From contig NZ_JAIVKK010000004.1 in NCBI RefSeq assembly GCF_020524005.1, positions 558,001 through 622,000 of the forward strand: 64,000 nucleotides of DNA, given 5' to 3'. Source of the DNA: Microbulbifer aggregans (lineage in GTDB: Bacteria > Pseudomonadota > Gammaproteobacteria > Pseudomonadales > Cellvibrionaceae). A program made the translations under genes and the position numbers. Positions 17,375 through 25,875 of this stretch are shown here, one piece after another; within the stretch, counting starts at the first letter, position 1; each line of letters opens with the position of its first letter. The notes beneath the pieces are model-generated. The model was given only the letters and a program-made list of their open reading frames with translations, did not search any database and was not told the origin of the DNA.

Positions 17375-18181
17375 ATGCCGGTTTTGTCTCATTTTCGGTC
17401 GCTTATCTTGAATGTCAGGTATTTCAAGTTCGGTTTGATGGCGGCGGCGATTTTTCTACTGGTTGCCTGTGAAAAAGGGCGTTCGGCGAAACCGATGCCG
17501 TTGACCTCGGAGATGGAGACCCTCGAATTTCTCGCCCCGGACTGCGCGAGTGGCGATGACTGTACATCGGTAGCCATTACCCGGGAGGTCTTTGCTGGGC
17601 AGCCGGCGCTGAATGAGGCTATTCAGCGGCAGTTGTTGCAACAGTTGCAAGGCAATGGCGGCGAGTCTGGAACGACAGGAGATGGCAGCCTGGAGGATGT
17701 AGCCGAGGCGTTCATTGCCGAAGCTGCGCAGGCGGCAGATATTTCCGCGGCACCATGGGATCTCAGCGGTGAAGCCAAAACCCTCGGCCGTCGCGGTAAC
17801 CTGCTGACAGTCGAAGTCAGTACTTACATCTACAGTGGCGGAGCGCATGGCATGCCCGCAACGCACTGGCTGAACTGGGATCTCACTGCCGATAAAGAGG
17901 TGACCCTGGACGATGTGATCAAGCCGCAACAAGAAATGGCATTCTGGGAACTGGTGGAAGCAGCGCATAAGCGCTGGCTGGACAAGCAGAAAGCGGATGA
18001 CGATTTTCGCAACAACTGGCCCTTTGCGCGCACCGAAGATTTTCGTTTTGATGATGAGGGAATGGTGTTGTTGTACGGTGTTTATACGCTGGCGCCGTAT
18101 TCTTCCGGTTTTGTCGAATTGAAAGTGCCCCGGGAAGCACTGAATACAGTGGTTTTGGCCCCATATCTTGCGCAAAAATAA
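17375..18181 (+). CDS. Lipoprotein with DUF3298/RsiV-like domain
   Basis: This 268-residue protein begins with a hydrophobic signal ending in lipobox LVAC (MAAAIFLLVACEKG). The C-terminal ~140 residues match the DUF3298/RsiV pattern: LTVEVSTYIYSGGAHGMPAT, HWLNWDLTADKEVTLDDVI, FRFDDEGMVLLYGVYTLAPYSSGFVELKVP. The domain occurs in periplasmic or extracytoplasmic proteins such as the Bacillus anti-sigma factor RsiV, which binds lysozyme. No sigma-factor gene is nearby, so such a role is not supported here. AGAGGAT upstream serves as the ribosome site. Confidence 0.8.
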   Translation: MPVLSHFRSLILNVRYFKFGLMAAAIFLLVACEKGRSAKPMPLTSEMETLEFLAPDCASGDDCTSVAITREVFAGQPALNEAIQRQLLQQLQGNGGESGTTGDGSLEDVAEAFIAEAAQAADISAAPWDLSGEAKTLGRRGNLLTVEVSTYIYSGGAHGMPATHWLNWDLTADKEVTLDDVIKPQQEMAFWELVEAAHKRWLDKQKADDDFRNNWPFARTEDFRFDDEGMVLLYGVYTLAPYSSGFVELKVPREALNTVVLAPYLAQK

Positions 18182-18266
18182 TCGAGCCCTGTGGCATGAA
18201 ATGGCAACGTATCATTGAGGCTGGCCAGGAATTGGCAGCCTCGAAAAATTACGCCTGCCAACCCAT

Positions 18267-18617
18267 TTATTGCCGCAGTATTTTCTCCATCGCCTTGCCC
18301 TTTGCCAGTTCATCAATCAGCTTGTCCAGATAGCGTATTTTTTGCATCAGCGGATCTTCGACCTCTTCCACACGCACCCCGCAAACCACGCCTTTGATCA
18401 GAATACAGTTCGGGTGAATGGTCGGCGCCTGAGCAAAAAAAGTGGATACGTCATTTTCCTTCTCGATTTGCTGTTGTAGCCCGGCCTTATCGTAGCCGGT
18501 TAGCCAGCAGATAATCCGGTCTACCTCGTCTTTTGTCCGATCTTTCCGTTCGGCTTTTTGCACATACATCGGGTAAACCCTGGAAAAGGGCATCGCGAAT
18601 ATTTTGTGTGTAGACAT
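18267..18617 (-). CDS. DUF2200 family protein
   Basis: This 116-residue protein starts [20 protein letters not shown] and contains [23 protein letters not shown] and [41 protein letters not shown]. It matches the DUF2200 family along its full usual length. The family is cytoplasmic and of unknown function. It stands alone and converges with the DUF3298 lipoprotein gene. I see nothing notable in the 293-bp gap upstream (18618-18910). Confidence 0.9.
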   Translation of the reverse strand: MSTHKIFAMPFSRVYPMYVQKAERKDRTKDEVDRIICWLTGYDKAGLQQQIEKENDVSTFFAQAPTIHPNCILIKGVVCGVRVEEVEDPLMQKIRYLDKLIDELAKGKAMEKILRQ

Positions 18618-18910
18618 GCTGGCTGTGCTCTCGTATCGATATCGGCCAAGGCTGTAATTTTGCCTCGAAACGCTACCGAATATTCATTAAATCGACGTCA
18701 AAGCTTCATTTTTTAACCGTTCAATAGACGGGATGCACCCGGCCGGTTCTCCTCTCTTGGCCTGAAAAAATACCAGCAATAGTAGCTTTTTGATTGGCGC
18801 CGGCCAGAATTTCCAGTCTTTTCAAGGCTGTCCCCGTTATTTAGCGGGCTTTCCTCGTGCTTTTTCCTGGCGGATTTATAGGGAAATAATTCAAAAATGG
18901 AGCGTTAAAA

Positions 18911-20947
18911 ATGCATATTAAAAAATCAGGCTGGCCAATTCTGCTGTTGGCCGTTGTGTTTTCCTGTGTATTGGCGGGCTGCTCTGACAGGGATGATTCT
19001 GTAAACCCTGTGACTCCAGACGATCCGAATGAGCAGTCGGACGGTCAGGATGGCCTGGAGGAAGATGTTGAACAGGAAGAGGCGGTCGAATTAGAGGAAG
19101 TGACCGTATACCGGATCGGTCTTCTGCCCGATACGCAGGGCGGTACCGACAGTGAAGGGCAGGCCCACGTTGCCCTGCACCCGATGCGTGAAGTCCTGAA
19201 GCACCAGAAAGCCGCCGGTGTGAATATGGTGGTCGCGCTGGGTGACCTGACCGATCACGGCTCGGCACTGGAATTTGCCGAGTGGCGCTCCGTTGCCGAT
19301 GTCTATGCCGAGCAAGGCATCGAGTTTCTGCCGGTCATGGGCAATCACGAGAGCAGTTATGCCTACACCGTCGAGTGGATCGACAATATGCGTGATGTCA
19401 TTCCCGAAGATGCCGTGCATATGCCGGGTTACGAGTGGGTTAACTATTACGTGGTGCGCGAAAATGTGCTGGTTATTGGCCTCGCCTACTACAACCTGCC
19501 GGTTGCGTTCGAGTGGATCAAGCAGGTGGTCTACGAACAGCAGGACAAAGTTGAGCATATCGTAATCGCCAGCCACGATGGTCTTATTGGCGCCAAGTAT
19601 GGCCAGACCCGCGAGCATATCGTGGAAGGGACCAAAGAGGATAACTGGGTGTACCAGGTGCAGCCGCAGATTCGAGAGTTTCTCGCCGATCACGACGTCA
19701 TTTATGTCCAGGGACATGAGCACCAGTATCAGCGCTCGCTTATCGCCGCCAAGACCGCGCTGAATACTCTGCCATCCAGCTCAACGCCCGCCGGTGGCAA
19801 TTACCGCATGGATAGTTACACACAGATCATGGCCGGCAATGCCTCTTACAAGGGCTATGAGTTCCGCTACGGCGAACGGGATCTGGTACAGATGATTGTG
19901 TCGCAGAAAAACGCCACACTATCCAATGGCTCCGAAGCCTATGACGTAAACTCCTCGGTCCTGACTTTTCAGGGGCCGCGGGTGGATTACGTTTCCTATT
20001 TCGCCCCACATGTCGCCAGCAGTAACGATGCGTCCGAAGCCTTCGAGGCAGACTGGAAACTGGCTGACAAGTTTTCCCGCACTACCGATCGCTGTGAAAC
20101 GGTCATCTACCCGGATGCGATTCCCGAGGGCACGCGGTCGGCGCTGGTATTGCAGCCGGAGTACCGTACCAACGAGTGCCTGGCGCCGCAGGGTGGCTAC
20201 GCCAAGCTGGTGGGCGGCCGTAACAAAACCTTTAACCGCACCGATACCCGTACCCGGGATATGAGTTTTACCCCGGGCCTGTCCCGCGCGGAAACCCTCA
20301 ATGACCTGATGCGCCTTTCTTACCAATGGCTGTTCCAGTATCACGAGAACTGGACCCCGAACCTGAACAGCCCCATGCGCGCCGTACCTGATTACGAGAA
20401 TGAAGAACTGATCATTCCCGAAACCACCATCGACCTGAAAGAGCATGTCACCCTGAGCTGGCTCCCGGCCTCTGCGGATACCGTGTCGGATATTTTGATT
20501 GTGAGTGGTACCCAGAATCAGACGGGTGTTTATCAGGACGATTATGGGGTGTTGAAGGACATTGAAGTGGATTCCGGTCTCGCAATGAGCCGCACCGATG
20601 GCGGTGTCAAGCCGCCGGTGGTGTTACCGCAAACGGCGACCAAATCCTGGGATATCGGCAACGCCGTATCCGATCGCTTTGTGCTGTCATTTGCAGGCCC
20701 GGAGGGGGCAGATGAAAGCCTGTTACTGGCAGTCATGAGCGGTGGGCAGTGGCAAGCGTTGGCCGAGGAAACATGCCTGGTGGCGTCGGAGTGGCAGGAC
20801 CGATTCCTCAGCGCTGCTCCGGAGCGCGCCGCGGGCTGTGGCGAGCAACCACTGGCGGGATTCGATCCTGCGCAGCCCAATCTCTGGTGGGCAGTGCTAC
20901 AGCAGGACGCGGAATTGGCACTGGTTCAGCGTGCGAGCCTGAATTGA
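18911..20947 (+). CDS. Calcineurin-like metallophosphatase lipoprotein
   Basis: This 678-residue lipoprotein (lipobox LAGC, Cys24) has an acidic Glu/Asp-rich spacer, then a calcineurin-like phosphoesterase domain with all metal-binding motifs: IGLLPDTQ (D), VVALGDLTDHG (GDxxD), PVMGNHES (GNHE), IASHDG (H) and VQGHEHQYQRS (GHxH). The later half has no motif I know; it contains several Cys (CETVIYP, NECLAP, ETCLVA, AAGCGEQ), probably paired in the periplasm or at the surface. It probably hydrolyses phosphate esters outside the cytoplasm. It is a single gene, and the tRNA downstream is on the other strand. Confidence 0.88.
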   Translation: MHIKKSGWPILLLAVVFSCVLAGCSDRDDSVNPVTPDDPNEQSDGQDGLEEDVEQEEAVELEEVTVYRIGLLPDTQGGTDSEGQAHVALHPMREVLKHQKAAGVNMVVALGDLTDHGSALEFAEWRSVADVYAEQGIEFLPVMGNHESSYAYTVEWIDNMRDVIPEDAVHMPGYEWVNYYVVRENVLVIGLAYYNLPVAFEWIKQVVYEQQDKVEHIVIASHDGLIGAKYGQTREHIVEGTKEDNWVYQVQPQIREFLADHDVIYVQGHEHQYQRSLIAAKTALNTLPSSSTPAGGNYRMDSYTQIMAGNASYKGYEFRYGERDLVQMIVSQKNATLSNGSEAYDVNSSVLTFQGPRVDYVSYFAPHVASSNDASEAFEADWKLADKFSRTTDRCETVIYPDAIPEGTRSALVLQPEYRTNECLAPQGGYAKLVGGRNKTFNRTDTRTRDMSFTPGLSRAETLNDLMRLSYQWLFQYHENWTPNLNSPMRAVPDYENEELIIPETTIDLKEHVTLSWLPASADTVSDILIVSGTQNQTGVYQDDYGVLKDIEVDSGLAMSRTDGGVKPPVVLPQTATKSWDIGNAVSDRFVLSFAGPEGADESLLLAVMSGGQWQALAEETCLVASEWQDRFLSAAPERAAGCGEQPLAGFDPAQPNLWWAVLQQDAELALVQRASLN

Positions 20948-21059
20948 CTAAACAGATGAAGTGAAAGGAAGCGGCTAGCGTATCGCGCTGCCCGCGCATA
21001 CTTCTTCGTTGTGCAGAAGGCGGGGTGTACAAGGCTGAATCAGGAGAGTAGTTAAGAAA

Positions 21060-21136
21060 TGGTGGGCCTTCCGGGACTTGAACCCAGGACCTGCCGATTA
21101 TGAGTCGGATGCTCTAACCAACTGAGCTAAAGGCCC
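21060..21136 (-). tRNA. tRNA with CAT anticodon (tRNA-Ile2 or elongator tRNA-Met)
   Basis: The minus strand folds as a 77-nt cloverleaf. The acceptor is GGGCCTT/AAGGCCC, the D-arm AGCTCAGTTGGTTAGAGC, the anticodon loop CTCATAA, the T-arm CTGGG-TTCAAGT-CCCGG, and the 3' end has an encoded CCA. The top anticodon-stem pair (T/C) is mismatched. A CAT anticodon fits elongator Met or, after lysidine modification by TilS, Ile2. It lies near rpoD, as ileX does in E. coli, which favours Ile2 but does not prove it. It is not an initiator. Confidence 0.9.
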
Positions 21137-21235
21137 CCAAAGAGGTGCTTGCGGCAGTGCGCGAGCGGGATGGCAAAGTACTCGATTTTTTCCGTCAAAT
21201 CAATATTTTGCCGTCCGGGGGCACATTGGTGGGCG

Positions 21236-23119
21236 CTACCAGTTCCAGTTGAAGCCCAGGTTTGCGCTACCGCCTGACCAGTTCAGGGCGTCGAGGGAAC
21301 GCTGGTAACCGACGTTCAGAAAGGCGCTGCCGAGCCTGTGGTCGAGCAGGACGATACCGCCACCAAATTCGCTCCAGGTGGCTTCGCGTTCCATATCCAG
21401 TTGAAGTTTGAGGTCGAACTGTAGCTGGTCGTTACCGCCAAGCGTGTGCCAGACATTGCCGTAAACATAGGCACGTAAATTGAGGCCTGCGATATCGCTA
21501 TCGACGTTGTATGCGCGCAGGCCCAGGCGGAAGTTCGCTTCCGGCGTCATATCCGGTTCAACCCAGGAAATGCCGTCATTGAATGCACTGAGGTTACTGT
21601 AATTGACCACTACCTGAGCCTGGGGCTCGAGGTTGAACCTGTCACCGGCGTGCAGGGTAATTCCTTTTTCCAGTGCCGCGGTGAGTTGGGGGCCATAGAT
21701 GGTATCGCCTATCGCGCGAAAAGATTGGCTCTGCAACTTCAAGTAAGTGACTTTTGCGGTGAAGTCGAAGTAACTCTGATCCTGCTTGTAGTCGTTGAAG
21801 TAGTAGCCGGCGTACAGAGTACTCAATTCATTGCGTCCGGAGCTGTAATTGTCGAAGCCCCGCGCAAATCCAGTGACATCGCCGCGGGCCTGGCTGCTGC
21901 CGAAAAAAAGCCCCATTTCCCGTGCGCCGCCGGTACAGGTAGGGCCTGCCCAGATATTGGTGCCGATCTGGACGCCGGTGATGTCGCCATCGAAACGATT
22001 GTTCACGTCGCCGCGCCAGTTTTGGTCCGCGCTCTGGTGGTACACCCGCATCCAGTCGTCATTGGCGCCATCAAACCAGCTGCGCTGTTCGCCGCGGCGC
22101 TTGTGGTAGCTGCCTATCTCCTGCAATGAAGTAATTCTGGCCAGGGACTTCGCCTGGGCGTAGAGGGGGATTTCAGGCCGGTACAGGTGAATTGGCGGAG
22201 TTTCAGGGCGAGGGGCGACTGTCGCTTCGGCCGTGGCGTCGCCATTGTCTGTTGTGCGGATCTCGAGCGTTGAAATGCCATTTGTACCGGAGGGCTCTGT
22301 GGCGGCCTGTTCGCCGGGATTTATGGTGGAGCGCAGATACCAGTTATCACTCTCTTCCGGATCGTCTGATCCCCGGAAAAGGAGGTATTCGTAGGGGCCG
22401 GCGGAAATGGAGTCTCTCATGTAGAAGGCGTTGTTACTCGTGGTAGCGCCATCCCGGGTTTCTACCACCAGAATCCCGTCTTCTGTCGGTGCGCCACTGC
22501 CGCCGAGCCGGCGAAACACCAGTTCGGTGCCGCCACTGGCATGGCCGCTGTTAATAATTAACCGGTCGCTCAGGCTGTTGTCGTCACCCGCCACCATGTC
22601 CATGTAAATACTGCCGTTACCTTCGTAGTCGCCGTCAATCAGCAGTCGGTTGGCAGTGGTGCCGCGCATGTCGATGGTGCCGAGATTGGACACGGAAAGG
22701 TACTGCCCGCCACTGGACAGGATACTGGCGCTGAAGTGGGGCAGAAGCAGAGCACTGGACGAGCTGATTTCCAGACGGCCGGGCAGGATATCACTCCCCC
22801 CGAGGGTCAGGTCGCTGGTGAATTCAAGTTGGGTACTATCGAGAAGGCGCAGGGTCTCCCAGTGTTGCAGGCGCGCGGGGTTTTGCAGTCTGGCGTTGTA
22901 CAGGCTGAGGCTGTCATTGCCGCTACCGCCGCTGATGACCGTGTAATCACTCCGGGTAATGGCGTTGTTGCCGTCCAGGCTGTATTGATCGTCGCCGCTG
23001 CCCAGCAATATATCGGCATGGGCTGGAAATGAGTTGAATGCAATCGAGGAGAAGATGGCGAGGCTGAGCAATTTGGGAGAGCGGGTGCAGGGAGCCCTCC
23101 CAATGCGGGGATACGACAT
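21236..23119 (-). CDS. Autotransporter (type V secretion) protein
   Basis: This ~627-residue protein has an extended signal peptide ending near FNSFPAHA. Its passenger of about 280 residues has repetitive beta-helix strands (GSGDDQYSLDGNN, SGGSGNDSLSLYNARLQN, NLGTIDMRGTTANRLLIDGD), including haemolysin-like GSGDD/GSGND turns. A ~290-residue C-terminal autotransporter barrel begins around SWFDGANDDWMRVY and ends LGFNWNW. I start it at MSYPRIGR (23119); 23146 is the alternative. It has no protease or known adhesin motif, so adhesion is only a guess. It is placed beside a tRNA, but no integrase or att repeat is seen. Confidence 0.85.
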   Translation of the reverse strand: MSYPRIGRAPCTRSPKLLSLAIFSSIAFNSFPAHADILLGSGDDQYSLDGNNAITRSDYTVISGGSGNDSLSLYNARLQNPARLQHWETLRLLDSTQLEFTSDLTLGGSDILPGRLEISSSSALLLPHFSASILSSGGQYLSVSNLGTIDMRGTTANRLLIDGDYEGNGSIYMDMVAGDDNSLSDRLIINSGHASGGTELVFRRLGGSGAPTEDGILVVETRDGATTSNNAFYMRDSISAGPYEYLLFRGSDDPEESDNWYLRSTINPGEQAATEPSGTNGISTLEIRTTDNGDATAEATVAPRPETPPIHLYRPEIPLYAQAKSLARITSLQEIGSYHKRRGEQRSWFDGANDDWMRVYHQSADQNWRGDVNNRFDGDITGVQIGTNIWAGPTCTGGAREMGLFFGSSQARGDVTGFARGFDNYSSGRNELSTLYAGYYFNDYKQDQSYFDFTAKVTYLKLQSQSFRAIGDTIYGPQLTAALEKGITLHAGDRFNLEPQAQVVVNYSNLSAFNDGISWVEPDMTPEANFRLGLRAYNVDSDIAGLNLRAYVYGNVWHTLGGNDQLQFDLKLQLDMEREATWSEFGGGIVLLDHRLGSAFLNVGYQRSLDALNWSGGSANLGFNWNW

Positions 23120-23254
23120 AATTCCGTCCCTGGGCGTTATTGGCAATACACACGCAGATCCATTGCGTGCAGTCCAGTAGGTGCGTCAGTCCCGGAAAGT
23201 TTAGTCGAGGGAAAGGTGCGGGCCAGATACCGGGCCCGGCGGTCACAAATATTG

Positions 23255-23644
23255 TCAGCCTATCCAGCGGGGAAGGAGGATGCAGCCCCAGGTGGTTAGC
23301 CACAGCAGTAACGAGATTGAAACAGCCGCGGATGCCGTATCTTTGGCAATTTTTGACAGGGGGTGTTTTTCTGGCCCGATACGGTCGACGACGGCTTCGA
23401 CTGCGCTGTTCAACAGTTCCACAATCATCACCATCAGTGTGACACCGATGAGCAATGCGCGTTCTACACCGGTATTACCCAGCCACAGGGCGGCGGGAAT
23501 CAGGATGATCGCAAGGGTGACTTCCTGCCGAAAGGCTGCCTCGTTCCGCCAGGTGGCTAGCAGGCCGGCCCAGGAGTAGCCGGTGGCGTCGATCAGGCGG
23601 GAGATTCCGGTTTTTCCGGGCTTGTTCACGAATTGCTCTTGCAT
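23255..23644 (-). CDS. dgkA: Diacylglycerol kinase
   Basis: This 129-residue integral membrane enzyme phosphorylates diacylglycerol to phosphatidate, recycling lipid from membrane-derived glycan synthesis. It has an N-terminal amphipathic segment (KTGISRLIDATGYSWAGLLA) and catalytic motif EAAFRQE. The core VELLNSAVEAVVDRIG and KDTASAAV is invariant in the family. Three membrane helices are visible. ATG 23644 is chosen because the extra 23 residues upstream lack family similarity. It is downstream of rpoD on the same strand behind a terminator. Confidence 0.95.
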   Translation of the reverse strand: MQEQFVNKPGKTGISRLIDATGYSWAGLLATWRNEAAFRQEVTLAIILIPAALWLGNTGVERALLIGVTLMVMIVELLNSAVEAVVDRIGPEKHPLSKIAKDTASAAVSISLLLWLTTWGCILLPRWIG

Positions 23645-23742
23645 GGCTGGCTTCTTGTGATCCTTTGGATAAATTAGCGGCCGATAGTTTCGGGGGCTGG
23701 CTCCGCGGCACACTTTAGTCGCTCAGGTGTCAAAAAAATGTC

Positions 23743-23773
23743 AAAAAAAAGCCCGGGCAAGCCGGACTTTTTT
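23743..23773 (-). terminator. Rho-independent terminator after rpoD
   Basis: On the minus strand, AAGTCCGG pairs with CCGGGCTT across a short loop and is followed by eight T residues (A-run at 23743-23750). It lies just after the rpoD stop, so rpoD and dgkA are largely uncoupled. Confidence 0.8.
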
Positions 23774-23781
23774 GATTGGAC

Positions 23782-25656
23782 TTACTCGTCCAGGAAGCTG
23801 CGCAGGTGTTCGGAGCGCGAAGGATGGCGCAGTTTGCGCAATGCCTTGGCTTCGATCTGGCGGATACGCTCGCGGGTTACGTCGAACTGTTTGCCCACTT
23901 CCTCGAGGGTGTGGTCAGTGTTCATATCGATCCCGAAGCGCATGCGCAGTACCTTGGCTTCCCGCGCCGTCAGGCCGGACAGCACTGAGCGGGTAGCATC
24001 GTGCAGGCCGGTGGAGGTAGCGGTGTCCACTGGGGAAGACTGGTTCTGGTCTTCGATGAAGTCGCCCAGATGGGAGTCTTCATCATCACCGATCGGCGTT
24101 TCCATGGAGATCGGCTCTTTGGCGATCTTCAGGACTTTACGCACCTTGTCTTCCGGCATGTCCATGCGTTCGCCAAGCTCTTCCGGCGTCGGCTCGCGAC
24201 CCATCTCCTGCAACATCTGGCGGCTGATACGATTGAGCTTGTTGATGGTCTCAATCATGTGCACCGGAATACGGATGGTGCGCGCCTGGTCAGCGATGGA
24301 GCGGGTGATTGCCTGACGAATCCACCAGGTGGCGTAAGTGGAGAACTTGTAGCCACGGCGGTATTCGAACTTGTCGACCGCTTTCATCAGACCGATGTTG
24401 CCTTCCTGGATCAGGTCGAGGAACTGCAGGCCACGGTTGGTGTACTTCTTGGCGATGGAAATCACCAGACGCAGGTTGGCCTCAACCATTTCTTTCTTGG
24501 CGCGACGGGAACGAGCTTCGCCGATGGACATGCGGCGGTTGATCTCTTTGATCTGGCCGACGTCCAGCAGGGCTTTATCCTGGGCCTGGGTCAACTTGCG
24601 CTGGGCGCGTTGAATTTCTTCCGCTACCTGACGCAGTGCATCGGAGTAGTCGCGCTTTTTCTTGATGATGGACGGGATCCAGTCATCGTTGGTCTCGTTG
24701 CCGGGAAATTCCTTGATAAAGGTCTTGCGCGGCATACGGGCGCGCTTGATGCACAGGTTCATGACGATGCGTTCTTGCTCGCGCACGTCGTCGAGAATGC
24801 TGCGCACTTCGTTGTACAGCGGGTCGAACTGACGCGGTGCCAGCTTGAAGAAGCGGAATACTTCGCCCACGGCTTCCATGGCTTCACCAGCCTCTTTGGA
24901 ATCGCGACCGTGCTTCTTCACTGCGGCGTCGGCTTTCTTTTGCGCGGCGATCAGCGCCTTCATACGCTCGGCCAGCTCTTCCGGGTCGATGCCGCCTACG
25001 TTTTCCTCTTCTTCCTCAGAGGAATCGTCATCGTCGTCATCGCCGTCGGACTCTTCGTCATCGTCCTTGTCGTCGGATTTACTCGCTTCTGCGGCCTGAC
25101 CGGCCTGCGCACCCGGAGGCACTTCATCGGCGGGGTCCAGCCAACCGGCGATCACGTCCGGGATACGGCGCTCTTCTTTCTCGATCAGCTCGTATTCGTT
25201 GATGATGTGCTGCACCGCGCCAGGCCAGTAAGCGAGAGCTGCCATCAGCTCGCGCAGGCCTTCTTCGATACGCTTGGCAATGGCGATCTCGCCCTCCCGG
25301 GTGAGGAGTTCCACTGTGCCCATTTCACGCATGTACATGCGCACTGGGTCGGTGGTACGGCCGACATCGGATTCCACTGCGGCCAGGGCTGCGGCAGCCT
25401 CTGCGGCGGCGATTTCATCGGCGGAGCTGTCGCCCTCGGCCATCAACAGTTCTTCGGCATCCGGTGCTTGTTCAAACACCTTGATGCCCATGTCGTTGAT
25501 CATGCCGATGATGTCTTCGACCTGATCCGGATCGGAGATGTCTTCCGGAAGGTGGTCGTTCACTTCCGCATAGGTCAGATAGCCCTGCTCTTTACCGCGG
25601 GCGATCAGTTCCTTGATGCGGGAGGTGGTTTGTTGCTGCTGGGTTTTGTCGGTCAT
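23782..25656 (-). CDS. rpoD: RNA polymerase primary sigma factor (sigma-70)
   Basis: This 624-residue vegetative sigma factor has region 1.1 ([20 protein letters not shown]), region 1.2 ([20 protein letters not shown]) and a non-conserved region with a very acidic run (~residues 200-225, mostly Asp/Glu). Region 2 has [20 protein letters not shown] and [17 protein letters not shown], region 3 [20 protein letters not shown], and region 4.2 [23 protein letters not shown] 25656 gives the usual MTDKTQQQ start; an upstream TTG adds two residues. It recognises -10/-35 promoters such as those noted here for rpsU and the small RNA. It is last in the macromolecular synthesis cluster. Confidence 0.99.
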   Translation of the reverse strand: MTDKTQQQQTTSRIKELIARGKEQGYLTYAEVNDHLPEDISDPDQVEDIIGMINDMGIKVFEQAPDAEELLMAEGDSSADEIAAAEAAAALAAVESDVGRTTDPVRMYMREMGTVELLTREGEIAIAKRIEEGLRELMAALAYWPGAVQHIINEYELIEKEERRIPDVIAGWLDPADEVPPGAQAGQAAEASKSDDKDDDEESDGDDDDDDSSEEEEENVGGIDPEELAERMKALIAAQKKADAAVKKHGRDSKEAGEAMEAVGEVFRFFKLAPRQFDPLYNEVRSILDDVREQERIVMNLCIKRARMPRKTFIKEFPGNETNDDWIPSIIKKKRDYSDALRQVAEEIQRAQRKLTQAQDKALLDVGQIKEINRRMSIGEARSRRAKKEMVEANLRLVISIAKKYTNRGLQFLDLIQEGNIGLMKAVDKFEYRRGYKFSTYATWWIRQAITRSIADQARTIRIPVHMIETINKLNRISRQMLQEMGREPTPEELGERMDMPEDKVRKVLKIAKEPISMETPIGDDEDSHLGDFIEDQNQSSPVDTATSTGLHDATRSVLSGLTAREAKVLRMRFGIDMNTDHTLEEVGKQFDVTRERIRQIEAKALRKLRHPSRSEHLRSFLDE

Positions 25657-25715
25657 GCACAACCCTGAATTCTGGGGATTGAAAATCTGGACTTTTGTCT
25701 GGACAAAGACGCGGG

Positions 25716-25721
25716 ATTATA
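25716..25721 (-). promoter_or_regulatory. -10 element of an rpoD promoter
   Basis: A perfect TATAAT on the minus strand, preceded by an AT-rich stretch and followed by the G/C-rich discriminator CCCGCG, lies 60 bp upstream of the rpoD start. The -35 is poor: TGGTTA at 18-bp spacing. The TTGACA further upstream is too far away for this -10. Confidence 0.55.
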
Positions 25722-25875
25722 GCGTATTTGCGATAGCAATAACCACAGTGACTGTCAAGGCAGTGGTGGCTTGGGGTATAGGGCGTCTGTCTTCTGGGTC
25801 CCGCCGGTCTTTGGGCGGGATCTGGATATGGGGCCTCGCCGATGGAATTCAAGGGCAGGCGCGATGAATTATTGC

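Noticed and set aside
21060..23146. Genomic island at the tRNA next to the autotransporter
   Set aside because: No integrase, no repeat of the tRNA 3' end and no compositional break seen by eye; flanking genes are ordinary chromosomal genes.
24001..25668. 555-codon open frame on the plus strand across rpoD
   Set aside because: It is exactly antisense to rpoD, a certain gene with regular third-position bias, which leaves the opposite frame open. The translation is His/Val-rich and resembles no protein.
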